A stretch of DNA of 64,000 nt from Cellulomonas sp. NTE-D12 (GTDB lineage Bacteria > Actinomycetota > Actinomycetes > Actinomycetales > Cellulomonadaceae). Where the stretch lies: assembly GCF_027923705.1 (NCBI RefSeq), contig NZ_AP026442.1, forward strand, positions 1,364,001 to 1,428,000. Reading direction: 5' to 3'. Position 1 is the first letter of the stretch, and each line of letters starts with the position of its first letter. This document shows, in pieces, positions 9,791 through 17,352 of this stretch. The notes under the pieces were generated by a model that saw nothing but the letters and a program-made list of their open reading frames with translations, did not search any database and was not told where the DNA came from. The translations under genes were made by a program, and so were the position numbers.

Positions 9791-10132
9791 ATGGACGACG
9801 ACTACCTGGAGCAGGTGCTCGACCTGGTCGCGGCCGTGCCGGCGGGCCGCGCGGTCACCTACGGCAGCGTCGCAGAGGTGCTGCGGGACCGGCTCGGCCG
9901 GGGCGGCCCCCGGCAGGTCGGTCAGGTGCTGGCGCACGCCGGTGGGGGAGTGCCGTGGTGGCGGGTGGTCAACGCCGCCGGGTCGCCGCCCGTACGGCAC
10001 GCCACCGAGGCGCTCGACCGGCTGCGCGCCGAGGGCACCCCGCTGGTCGCGGACGGCACGCGCGTGGCCCTGCGCCGCGCGCTGTGGTGGCCGGAGGACG
10101 ACGCGTTCGACGACGGGGCGACACCGGGCTGA
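9791..10132 (+). CDS. Alkyltransferase-like protein (ATL), catalytic Cys replaced
   Basis: A 113-residue relative of the DNA-binding domain of O6-methylguanine methyltransferase. The helix-turn-helix with the arginine finger and the YGSVAEV segment are conserved. The active-site PCHRV of true methyltransferases reads PWWRV (residues 55-59), so it cannot accept the alkyl group. Such ATLs bind O6-alkylguanine, flip it out and hand it to nucleotide excision repair (known for Atl1 of fission yeast and bacterial eATL). It follows the phosphatase gene by 3 nt and is probably co-transcribed, although a functional link is not obvious. Confidence 0.9.
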   Translation: MDDDYLEQVLDLVAAVPAGRAVTYGSVAEVLRDRLGRGGPRQVGQVLAHAGGGVPWWRVVNAAGSPPVRHATEALDRLRAEGTPLVADGTRVALRRALWWPEDDAFDDGATPG

Positions 10133-10154
10133 CGGACGCCCCGTCGCCGCCTCG

Positions 10155-11228
10155 CTACGCGTCCCGGGAGTCGTCGGCTGCAGCGGTCGCCGTCGCCCCG
10201 AGAGCCTCGGCGACCCGCGGGAGGTCTCGTGGATCGGTCTGCAGCAGCATCGTCGTCACCGCGGTCTGCTGCCAGGCCGCGAGCTGGTCGCGCAGGTCGT
10301 CCGCGGTGCCCACCAGCGCGACGTCCCGCACCAGCTCGGTCGGCACCGCGGCGGCGGCACGGGCGCGGTCTCCGGCGAGGAAGTGCGCCGCGATCTCGTC
10401 GAGCGCCTCGGCGTACCCGAGCCGTGCCAGCGCGTCCCGGTGGTAGTTGGCGGCGCGGGCTCCCATGCCGCCGGCGTACAGCGCGATGAAGGGCCGGACG
10501 GCGTCGGCCGCCTGCTCGACGTCCGCCCCCAGCACCGCCGGCACGGTCGCCGTCACCTCGAAGCGCTCGCGGAGGCTGGAGCCGGCGGTGCGGCGCGCGA
10601 AGCCGTCGTCGAGCAGCTGGCGGAACTCGTCGTCGAGCCGCGGGGCGTAGAACAGCGGCAGCCAGCCGTCGGCGATCTCCGCGGTGAGGGCGATGTTGCG
10701 GGGGCCCTCCGCCGCGAGGTGGATGGGCAGGTCGGCGCGCAGCGGGTGCACCGTCGAGCGCAGCGGCTTGCCGAGACCCATGCCCTGGTCCGCCGGCAGG
10801 GGCAGGCGGTAGAACTCGCCGTCGAACGTCACCGGCGCCTCACGGGCGAGCACCTGGCGCACCACGGCGACGAACTCGCGGGTCCGGGCCAGCGGCTTGG
10901 GGTAGGGCTGCCCGTACCAGCCCTCCACCACCTGAGGCCCGGACACGCCGAGCCCCAGCACGAACCGGCCGCCGGACAGGTGGTCGAGCGTGAGGGCGGC
11001 CATCGCCGTCGCGGTCGGGGTGCGGGCGGAGATCTGCGCGACGGCCGTGCCGAGCCGCACCCGCGTGGTCGCGGCACCCCACCAGGCGAGCGGCGTGAAC
11101 GCGTCCGACCCGTAGGCCTCTGCCGTCCACACCGAGTCGAAGCCCAGCCGCTCGGCGGTCAGCACCGCCTGCTGCGCGCCCTGCGGAGGTCCCGCGGACC
11201 AGTAGCCGGTGTGGTAGCCGAGCCGCAC
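10155..11228 (-). CDS. LLM-class F420-dependent oxidoreductase, Rv3520c-like
   Basis: A 357-residue TIM-barrel flavin/F420 enzyme of the luciferase-like superfamily. The N-terminus (LGYHTGYWSAGPP, TAEAYGSDAFTPLAWWG) matches the Rv3520c-type actinobacterial subfamily, which is expected to use coenzyme F420. The substrate is unknown. The start is GTG 11228, supported by GGAGG 5 nt upstream. It lies downstream of cysE on the same strand with about 100 bases between, so a separate promoter is likely. Other F420 genes sit at 56.4-60.7 kb in this window. Confidence 0.87.
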   Translation of the reverse strand: MRLGYHTGYWSAGPPQGAQQAVLTAERLGFDSVWTAEAYGSDAFTPLAWWGAATTRVRLGTAVAQISARTPTATAMAALTLDHLSGGRFVLGLGVSGPQVVEGWYGQPYPKPLARTREFVAVVRQVLAREAPVTFDGEFYRLPLPADQGMGLGKPLRSTVHPLRADLPIHLAAEGPRNIALTAEIADGWLPLFYAPRLDDEFRQLLDDGFARRTAGSSLRERFEVTATVPAVLGADVEQAADAVRPFIALYAGGMGARAANYHRDALARLGYAEALDEIAAHFLAGDRARAAAAVPTELVRDVALVGTADDLRDQLAAWQQTAVTTMLLQTDPRDLPRVAEALGATATAAADDSRDA

Positions 11229-11328
11229 GGGAACCTCCGATCGTCCGACGTCGCCGCGCCGTCGCGGCGTCCGTGCCGGTCAGGCTACGGCCCGCACCGG
11301 CCCGCCCGGCGTTCGGCGCGGTGGTCCG

Positions 11329-11985
11329 TCAGATGTAGATCGCCGGGTCGTCGACCTCGGGGTCGAAGCTGTGCGCCACCTTGGGCAGCCGGACCTGCGC
11401 CGGCACGCCCACGGCGATCGCACCGGCCGGCACGTCGTGAACCACCACGGCGTTGGCGCCGATCTGGGCGCCGTCGCCGATCCACACCGGTCCGAGCACC
11501 TTGGCGCCCGCCCCGACCACCACGCCGTCACCCAGCGTGGGGTGCCGCTTGCCGTGCCGCATCGTCTTGCCGCCCAGCGTGGAGCCGTGGAACAGCACGA
11601 CGTCGTCGCCCACCTCGGCCGTCTCGCCGACCACCACGCCCATGCCGTGGTCGATGAACAGCCGGCGTCCGATCCGGGCGCCGGGGTGGATCTCCACCCC
11701 TGTCGCCGCCCGAGCGGCCTGGGAAAGCAGCCGCGCGGCGAGCCGGAGCCCGGGCTCCTGCCACATGCGGTGCGCGAGGCGGTAGACCCAGACGGCGTGC
11801 ACGCCCGGGTAGCCGAGCGCCACCTCGAGCCGGCTGCGGGCCGCGGGGTCGTGGTGGTGGGCGGCCTCGAGGTCCTCCCGGAGGACCTCGAGCAGCGGTC
11901 GGTGGTGCGCAGCGGTGGACGGCCGCGCACCACCGACGACCCGTCCGCGCGCCGGTGTGCCGTGGCTGCCGAGCAGTGCGGTCAT
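11329..11985 (-). CDS. cysE: Serine O-acetyltransferase
   Basis: A 218-residue CysE that makes O-acetylserine from serine and acetyl-CoA, the carbon skeleton for cysteine. An N-terminal helical region is followed by the left-handed beta-helix of hexapeptide repeats, with GARIGRRLFIDHGMGVVVGE (catalytic His-containing turn) and HGSTLGGK. A short C-terminal tail ends in Ile-Tyr-Ile; a C-terminal Ile is what docks CysE into the CysK active site in the cysteine synthase complex. GGGAG precedes the ATG. It sits 61 bp downstream of cysK on the same strand, forming a two-gene cysteine operon. Confidence 0.95.
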   Translation of the reverse strand: MTALLGSHGTPARGRVVGGARPSTAAHHRPLLEVLREDLEAAHHHDPAARSRLEVALGYPGVHAVWVYRLAHRMWQEPGLRLAARLLSQAARAATGVEIHPGARIGRRLFIDHGMGVVVGETAEVGDDVVLFHGSTLGGKTMRHGKRHPTLGDGVVVGAGAKVLGPVWIGDGAQIGANAVVVHDVPAGAIAVGVPAQVRLPKVAHSFDPEVDDPAIYI

Positions 11986-12046
11986 GGACAGGCTCCCGGT
12001 GGATCGGTCGGACGGGTGGGGACGAGCAGCGAGCCGGCGACCCGGC

Positions 12047-12982
12047 TCAGTCGAGCAGGTCGGCGTACAGCACGGTGGACAGGTACCGCTCGCCGAAGCT
12101 GGGGATGATCGTGACGATCAGCTTCCCCTTGTTCTCCGGACGGTTGGCCACCTGGATCGCCGCGGCGATCGCGGCACCGGAGGAGATGCCGACCAGCAGG
12201 CCCTCCTCCTTCGCGGCACGGCGCGCGTAGGCGATCGCCGTGTCGCCGTCGATGTCGATCACCTCGTCGTACACCGAGGTGTCGAGCACCTCGGGCACGA
12301 AGTTGGCGCCCAGGCCCTGGATCTTGTGCGGACCGGGCTCGCCACCGTTGAGGATCGGGGACTCCTTGGGCTCCACGCCGATGATCTGCACGCCGGGCTT
12401 GCGCTCCTTGAGCACCTGTCCGACGCCGGTGATGGTCCCGCCGGTGCCGATGCCCGCGACCAGGATGTCCACCTCGCCGTCGGTGTCCGCCCAGATCTCC
12501 TCCGCGGTGGTCCGGCGGTGGATCGCCGGGTTGGCGGCGTTGGCGAACTGGCGGGCCAGGACGGCACCCGGACGCTCGGCGGCGATCTCGTTCGCCTTGT
12601 TGACGGCGCCCTTCATGCCCTCGGAGCCGGGCGTCAGGATCAGCTCGGCGCCGTAGGCGCGCAGCAGGGCGCGGCGCTCCTTGGACATGGTCTCCGGCAT
12701 CGTCAGGACCACGTGGTAGCCACGCGCCGCACCGACGAACGCGAGCGCGATCCCGGTGTTACCGCTCGTCGCCTCGACGATCGTGCCCCCCGGCTGCAGC
12801 TCGCCGGACTCCTCGGCGGCGTCGACGATCGCGACGCCGATGCGGTCCTTGACGGAGCTGGCGGGGTTGTAGAACTCGAGCTTGCCGACGATCTGCGCGG
12901 GCGCGCCGTCCGTGATCTTGGTGATGCGGACCAGCGGGGTGTTGCCGATGAGCTGCGTGGCGTCGTCGTAGATGCGGGACAT
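12047..12982 (-). CDS. cysK: Cysteine synthase A (O-acetylserine sulfhydrylase)
   Basis: A 311-residue PLP enzyme that converts O-acetylserine and sulfide to cysteine. The lysine that binds PLP lies in NPASSVKDR, the substrate loop is TSGNTG, and the phosphate-binding loop is GIGTGGTI. Start ATG 12982 has AGAGGAA about 6 nt upstream; longer in-frame extensions lack domain conservation. cysE follows 61 bp downstream and presumably is co-transcribed, giving both steps from serine to cysteine. The promoter must lie in the 420-bp gap toward the tRNA-Pro gene. Confidence 0.96.
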   Translation of the reverse strand: MSRIYDDATQLIGNTPLVRITKITDGAPAQIVGKLEFYNPASSVKDRIGVAIVDAAEESGELQPGGTIVEATSGNTGIALAFVGAARGYHVVLTMPETMSKERRALLRAYGAELILTPGSEGMKGAVNKANEIAAERPGAVLARQFANAANPAIHRRTTAEEIWADTDGEVDILVAGIGTGGTITGVGQVLKERKPGVQIIGVEPKESPILNGGEPGPHKIQGLGANFVPEVLDTSVYDEVIDIDGDTAIAYARRAAKEEGLLVGISSGAAIAAAIQVANRPENKGKLIVTIIPSFGERYLSTVLYADLLD

Positions 12983-13402
12983 GGTTCCTCTTCGTCGGTT
13001 CTGGTGGAGGCACGGGCCGGGCGGGACGTTCACCTCGAGCCTGCGCGGTGCACGCGGCGTCGGCCACAGCAGCGGGGGCGAGGTCGTCCGACGAGGCGAG
13101 CGCTGGCCGACCGGGTGGTCCGGGTTCCCGCCGTCGGGCAGGAGGCAGCCAGCGCTCTACCGACAGCGACAGGTGCGCGCCGACGAGGCCGCGCGGGTGC
13201 GCCCGGACGGGCGCGCGGCGAGGGTGGTCGGCGGGTGCTGCACGCTGATCGGCCTCCCTCGCTCGGGCGGGTGCCAGGTCTCCGATCGGAGCTGGACCTG
13301 GTCCGCGACGCCATGACGCTAGCCGCAACCGGGAGACCGGCGCAAAGATTCCCGCCCGACCACCTCTACGCTGGTCCCTGCGCGGGACGCCGTCCGGCGC
13401 GA
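12983..13402. other. 420-bp gap between cysK and tRNA-Pro
   Basis: No convincing gene. Open frames here are Arg/Pro-rich shadows without a plausible start signal. It must contain the cysK promoter (leftward) and the tRNA-Pro promoter (rightward). For the tRNA, TACGCT at 13367-13372 is a plausible -10, about 30 nt before the mature 5' end, with no good -35. I see no T-box, SAM riboswitch or Cys-rich leader peptide. Confidence 0.5.
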
Positions 13403-13476
13403 CGGGGTGTGGCGCAGGTTGGTAGCGCGTCCGCTTTGGGAGCGGAAGGTCGCCGGTTCGAATCCGACCACCCCGA
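13403..13476 (+). tRNA. tRNA-Pro (anticodon TGG)
   Basis: The cloverleaf folds cleanly: acceptor CGGGGTG/CACCCCG (13403-13409 with 13469-13475), a D-arm with GCGC stem, a 5-bp anticodon stem around loop TTTGGGA (anticodon TGG at 13437-13439), and T-loop TTCGAAT. The 3' CCA is not encoded. The T-stem has one C-A mismatch (13453 with 13467), which is unusual but tolerable. Confidence 0.95.
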
Positions 13477-13528
13477 CGATGCGATGCGACGTCTCGGCGT
13501 CTGAGTCCCCCAGGACGGAGGTAGACGC

Positions 13529-14224
13529 GTGGAGGACCAGCGCGGCCCTGCTGACCAGCAGCTGCTCGACCTGCTCGACGAGCAGCTGACGGAGTTCACC
13601 TCCGGCGCCGCCGTGGTGCTGGGGGACCGGGCGTCCTGCAGCGTGATGCTGCGGCTCGACGGCGGCGTGCGCCGCTCGGCGAGCAGCGACCCGCTCGCGG
13701 CGGCGTGCGACGAGGTCGAGCTGGCCGTCGACGAGGGGCCGTGCCTCGACGCCCTCGAGACCGGTCTGGTGATGCTGGTCGACGACCTCGACACCGAGGA
13801 CCGGTGGCCGGCGTGGACGCGCACCGCTCGTGCCGCGGGATTCCGGTCCTCCGGGGGCTTCCCGGTGCACCTGCGCAGCGAGGCGGCCGTCGCGGTGAAC
13901 GTCTACCGGCCGGGGCCCGGGCCGTGGGACCGGGACAGCCTGGTGCGCGCCGACGTCTACGCGCAGCAGCTCGGCCGGGTCGTCGACCTCTGCCTGGACC
14001 TGAGGGAGGCGAACGGCCGCCGGCACGCCCTGGAGGACGCCCTCGCCGCGCAGGCCTCCATCGACCAGGCGGTCGGCGCGATCATGGCGACGAAGCACTG
14101 CGACGCGTCGGCGGCCTTCGCCATGCTGATCGCGGCGGCTCGGGACGGCCGGTCCGACCTGAGCGACGTCGCGGTGCAGGTCCTCGAGGCGCTGGTGGAC
14201 CGCCGGCCCGGCGGAGAGCTCTGA
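13529..14224 (+). CDS. GAF and ANTAR domain RNA-binding regulator
   Basis: A 231-residue protein with an N-terminal GAF-like domain (about residues 15-150, with DEGPCLDAL) and a C-terminal ANTAR domain (about 165-225, with QASIDQAVGAIMATKHCDA). ANTAR domains bind paired hexanucleotide stem-loops in nascent RNA and prevent termination. GAF-ANTAR proteins are abundant in actinobacteria and their ligands are mostly unknown. The start is GTG 13529 with a GGAGG-like site about 7 nt upstream. It begins 52 bp after tRNA-Pro and converges on the S53 peptidase gene. Confidence 0.9.
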   Translation: MEDQRGPADQQLLDLLDEQLTEFTSGAAVVLGDRASCSVMLRLDGGVRRSASSDPLAAACDEVELAVDEGPCLDALETGLVMLVDDLDTEDRWPAWTRTARAAGFRSSGGFPVHLRSEAAVAVNVYRPGPGPWDRDSLVRADVYAQQLGRVVDLCLDLREANGRRHALEDALAAQASIDQAVGAIMATKHCDASAAFAMLIAAARDGRSDLSDVAVQVLEALVDRRPGGEL

Positions 14225-14225
14225 G

Positions 14226-14257
14226 CTGACCCCGCCGGGCAGGCCGGCCGGCGTCAG
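14226..14257. terminator. Candidate convergent terminator
   Basis: A composite hairpin has CTGAC (14226-14230) pairing with GTCAG (14253-14257), and an inner GCCGG/CCGGC stem (14234-14238 with 14244-14248, 5-nt loop). It spans the gap between the ANTAR gene and the S53 peptidase gene and overlaps the latter's stop codon. There is no T-run. Confidence 0.4.
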
Positions 14258-15453
14258 AACGGCAGGGTCAGGCCCTTCGGCGTGCCGTTGCCCGTCGGGC
14301 CGTCGTAGCCGGTGCGGGCGGTGCACAGGTACGCGGTTGCGGTGGACCGCTTCGAGGTGCACGTCCCGTCGGAGCCGCTGGTGACGTCGTACAGGCTCGT
14401 GGCGTTGGCGTACAGGTTCGCCGGCGCGTAGCCGGTGGTGGGGACGCCATCGCGGGCGAACACGGCCCCGACGATCGGCGCGGCGACCGAGGTGCCGCCG
14501 AAGACGAGCCAGTTCGCGCCGCCGGTGGAGCCGTACGAGTCGTAGACCGCGACACCGGTGGACGGGTCCGCGACCGCGGCGACGTCGGTCACCGTGCGGC
14601 GGGTGCACGCGGTGTCGCGCTGCCACGACGGCTTGCCGACGTACGCCGAGCAGCCGGAACCGGTGCCGGACCACACCGTCTCGGACGCCCGGGCGCCGGT
14701 GGACGTCAGCGTCAGCGTGGTGCCGCCGACGGCGATCGCACCGGCCGATGCCGCGGGGAACTGGACGCCGTACCCGTTGTCGCCGGCGGCCACCGTGACG
14801 GCCACCCCGGGGATGTTCCAGTTCGACCAGCTCGTCTCACCCTTGAACTCCGCCCCGCCGTAGGAGTTGGAGATCACGGCCGCGCCCAGGTTCTTCGCCG
14901 TCGTGACGGCCGCTGCCAGGTCCGAGAAGGACGCCGAGCTCGCACCGACGTAGAGGATCCCGCAGGCGGGGCAGATGGCGGACACCATCTGGAGGTCCAG
15001 GTCCTCCTCCTGACCCCAGCCGGTGTCGCCGGCGACCGTGGAGATCGAGCCGCCGGTCTGGTTCACCTGCGTGAGCCGGGCGGTGCCGAGTCCGAACTGG
15101 GTGCGGTAAGCAGCCAGGTCCCCGGCGGCGTTCGGGTTGGCGTAGGCGTCGACGACGGCGACCGTCGGCGCACCGGAGCCGAAGGGTCCGTAGACGCCGG
15201 TCAGCTGCGCGGGGCCGTAGCCGGCCGAGTAGCTGGCGGTCGCGGCGGGTCGGCCGGTCCGCGCATCCGTCACCACGTGGGCCTCGCACGCCGCGGCTCC
15301 TGCCGGCGCCACCGCGCAGACCCGCTTCTGCGAGTGCGCGGCACCGGTCGGTGAGGGGGCAGCGGCCGCGGCCCCGGCGGAGAACGTCAGTCCGGCCGCG
15401 GTCAGCAGACCCATGGCGGCGGTGAGGACGGCTGTCACGCGGGTACGGCGCAC
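14254..15453 (-). CDS. Secreted S53 (sedolisin/kumamolisin-type) serine peptidase
   Basis: A 399-residue exported protein with a signal peptide (basic MRRTRV, hydrophobic core, AAAAAP cleavage region near residue 32). The catalytic set of sedolisins can be read: Glu149 and Asp153 in EEDLD, oxyanion Asp225 in AAGDNGYG, and nucleophile Ser322 in GGTSVAAP. Most S53 enzymes carry a large inhibitory prodomain of about 180 residues; here at most about 60-70 residues separate the signal peptide from the catalytic fold. Sedolisins usually work at acid pH. The start is GTG 15453 with an upstream AGGAG. Confidence 0.88.
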   Translation of the reverse strand: MRRTRVTAVLTAAMGLLTAAGLTFSAGAAAAAPSPTGAAHSQKRVCAVAPAGAAACEAHVVTDARTGRPAATASYSAGYGPAQLTGVYGPFGSGAPTVAVVDAYANPNAAGDLAAYRTQFGLGTARLTQVNQTGGSISTVAGDTGWGQEEDLDLQMVSAICPACGILYVGASSASFSDLAAAVTTAKNLGAAVISNSYGGAEFKGETSWSNWNIPGVAVTVAAGDNGYGVQFPAASAGAIAVGGTTLTLTSTGARASETVWSGTGSGCSAYVGKPSWQRDTACTRRTVTDVAAVADPSTGVAVYDSYGSTGGANWLVFGGTSVAAPIVGAVFARDGVPTTGYAPANLYANATSLYDVTSGSDGTCTSKRSTATAYLCTARTGYDGPTGNGTPKGLTLPF

Positions 15454-15505
15454 GGCGTGCTCCTGGGGGTCGGGGCTGGCGACACCCTTCTCATCGGCAC
15501 GGCGC

Positions 15506-15534
15506 TCAGGTACCTGAACGATGCAGGCGCCTGC
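15506..15534. repeat. Two adjacent 12-bp perfect palindromes upstream of the S53 peptidase
   Basis: TCAGGTACCTGA (15506-15517) and GCAGGCGCCTGC (15523-15534) lie 5 bp apart in the 87-bp gap between the helicase stop codon and the peptidase start. The second could form a short helicase terminator hairpin; the first is in the range expected for an operator of the peptidase promoter. No repressor gene is adjacent. Confidence 0.45.
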
Positions 15535-15540
15535 TGGTGC

Positions 15541-17007
15541 TCAGCGGCTGCCGCTGCGACGCCCGCGCCGCGCTCCGCCGGCCGAGAACGCTGCCGCTCC
15601 GCCGGCCGAGAACGCTGCCGCCCCGCCGGTGCCGGCCGCGCGCGGCGCCGGACGGCCCGTGGCGGTCGCGCCACCGACCGGTCGGTCCTGCGCGCCGGCA
15701 CTCGAAGCGGTCGTCCGGCCGCCGCGCGGGGCCGCACCCGGTGCGGCGGAGCCGCGGCGTCGTCGAGAACCCCGACCCGTCGGCGCTGCGCCGGAACGCG
15801 GTGCGACCGGCTGGACGGCCGAGGCCGGACGGTGCACCCGCGCGGCCGGCTGTCCGACCAGTGCGCGCACCTGCGGCGACTCGGCGGTCACGGCCTGCAG
15901 CGGGGCGTGCACGGCGGCCCGGCGCAGCAGCGTGGCTACGTCGTGCCGCTGCTCGGGCAGCGTCACGGTCACCACCGTGCCGGCCGCACCGGCGCGCGCC
16001 GTACGCCCGGACCGGTGCAGGTAGGCCTTGTGCTCCGTCGGCGGGTCGACGTGCACCACCAGCGGCACGTCGTCGACGTGCACCCCGCGGGCGGCCACGT
16101 CGGTGGCCACCAGCACGCGCACCTCGCCGCTGCGGAAGGCCGTCAGGTTCCTGTCGCGGGCCGCCTGGGAGAGGTTGCCCTGCAGGTCCACGGCCGGGAT
16201 GCCGTCCGCGGTCAGCTGCTTGGCCAGGCGCTTGGCGACGTGCTTGGTCCGCACGAACAGGATCGTGCGCTCCTCGCCGGAGGCCAGCGCCTCGACCAGC
16301 CGCTTCTTCGCGTCCGCGTCGGCCACGCCGAACACCGCGTGCTCCAGCAGCTCGACCGCGTTGGTCGCGTCGTCGACCGAGTGGGTGGCGGGGGAGGACA
16401 GGAAGCGACGGACCAGCTTGTCCACGCCGTTGTCCAGCGTCGCGGAGAACAGGAGCCGCTGGCCGCCGGCCGGCGTGGCCGCGAGGATGCGGGTGACCGC
16501 CGGGAGGAAGCCGAGGTCGGCCATGTGGTCCGCCTCGTCGAGCACGGTGACGCGGACGGCGCTGAGCCGGACGTGGCCCTGCTTCATCAGGTCCTCGAGG
16601 CGCCCGGGGCACGCGACCACCACGTCGACGCCGGCCTGCAGGGCCTGGACCTGCCGGTTCTGCGAGACACCGCCGAAGACGGTGGTCACGGTGTGGCCGG
16701 TCGCGGCGAGCAGCGGCTCGAACGTCGCGGCGATCTGGGTGGCGAGTTCACGGGTGGGCGCGAGCACGAGCGCGGTCGGGTGGCCCGCTCTCGCCCTCGT
16801 CCCTGCGGACGCCAGCCGCGCGACCACGGGAAGGGCGAAGGCGAGCGTCTTGCCGCTGCCGGTGCGGCCGCGGCCGAGCACGTCCCGGCCGGCGAGCGTG
16901 TCGGGGAGGGTGTCGCGCTGGATGGGGAACGGCTCGTCGATGCCCTGCGCGTGCAGGACGGAGACGAGGCGGGCGGGGACGCCGAGGGCGTCGAAGGAGG
17001 AGGACAT
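15541..17007 (-). CDS. DEAD-box ATP-dependent RNA helicase
   Basis: A 488-residue RNA helicase with Q motif (FPIQ), Walker A GRTGSGKT, PTRELA, DEAD, SAT, and HRSGRTARAG in order over residues 1-370. The C-terminal tail of about 110 residues is low-complexity Arg/Gly/Ala/Pro, typical of a non-specific RNA-binding extension. It holds a perfect tandem 8-residue repeat encoded by a 24-bp DNA repeat. It likely acts in RNA unwinding, ribosome assembly or cold adaptation. Start ATG 17007 is set by the conserved MSSSFDALGV; the open frame upstream to 17787 lacks similarity and overlaps the divergent transporter gene. Confidence 0.93.
   Translation of the reverse strand: MSSSFDALGVPARLVSVLHAQGIDEPFPIQRDTLPDTLAGRDVLGRGRTGSGKTLAFALPVVARLASAGTRARAGHPTALVLAPTRELATQIAATFEPLLAATGHTVTTVFGGVSQNRQVQALQAGVDVVVACPGRLEDLMKQGHVRLSAVRVTVLDEADHMADLGFLPAVTRILAATPAGGQRLLFSATLDNGVDKLVRRFLSSPATHSVDDATNAVELLEHAVFGVADADAKKRLVEALASGEERTILFVRTKHVAKRLAKQLTADGIPAVDLQGNLSQAARDRNLTAFRSGEVRVLVATDVAARGVHVDDVPLVVHVDPPTEHKAYLHRSGRTARAGAAGTVVTVTLPEQRHDVATLLRRAAVHAPLQAVTAESPQVRALVGQPAARVHRPASAVQPVAPRSGAAPTGRGSRRRRGSAAPGAAPRGGRTTASSAGAQDRPVGGATATGRPAPRAAGTGGAAAFSAGGAAAFSAGGARRGRRSGSR
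15573..15620. repeat. 24-bp perfect tandem duplication in helicase tail
   Basis: Two identical 24-bp units (15573-15596 and 15597-15620) encode two copies of an eight-residue Ala/Gly/Phe/Ser unit near the helicase C-terminus. The in-frame repeat could expand or contract by slippage without breaking the gene. Confidence 0.85.
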
Positions 17008-17352
17008 GGACTGCTTTCGCGAGAGGGGCGCTGCGACGCGCTGAGGGGGACCGTGCGGGACACGCGCACCCCGGCAGGAGCCGGAGGCGGTTCGCCGTCG
17101 ATCCGCGCCTGGGCACCGGGTGCCGCAGGGAGCGTTCGTCGACGCGAGGCGCAGGAGTGCGCCGGGTGCCCCCAGCGTACCTGCTGGCGCACGTCCGCCC
17201 CGCCGCGGCGGGGCGCCGGGAGCCTGGAATGGGCACGCATACGTGCTCTGACCTGCGCATCTCTTCGACGAGCGCCCTCGGTGGTGCCGCCTTAGCATCG
17301 AGCCCCAAGGGGGTGACCGGCCGACAGCGGAGGCAACACAGCGGAGGCAACA
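17008..17352. other. 345-bp divergent region between helicase and Nramp-related gene
   Basis: No gene is seen. It contains a 20-bp perfect GC palindrome (17196-17215), a GCACG-N4-CGTGC palindrome (17233-17246), and TAGCAT (17294-17299) as a possible -10 for the transporter, giving a leader of about 45 nt. No DtxR/IdeR- or MntR-like consensus is recognisable. Confidence 0.45.
17324..17351 (+). promoter_or_regulatory. Duplicated Shine-Dalgarno block before the Nramp-related gene
   Basis: A 14-bp unit containing CGGAGGC occurs twice, directly abutting (17324-17337 and 17338-17351). The second GGAGG (17343-17347) is 5 nt from the GTG start at 17353; the first offers a spare ribosome-binding site 14 nt upstream. 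Confidence 0.8.

Noticed and set aside
13030..13314. A 94-codon minus-strand open frame upstream of cysK, considered as a leader peptide
   Set aside because: It has no Cys-codon run, no Shine-Dalgarno and shadow-like Arg/Pro/Ser composition.
15573..15620. CRISPR-like repeat
   Set aside because: The two units are directly adjacent with no spacers and lie inside a coding sequence.
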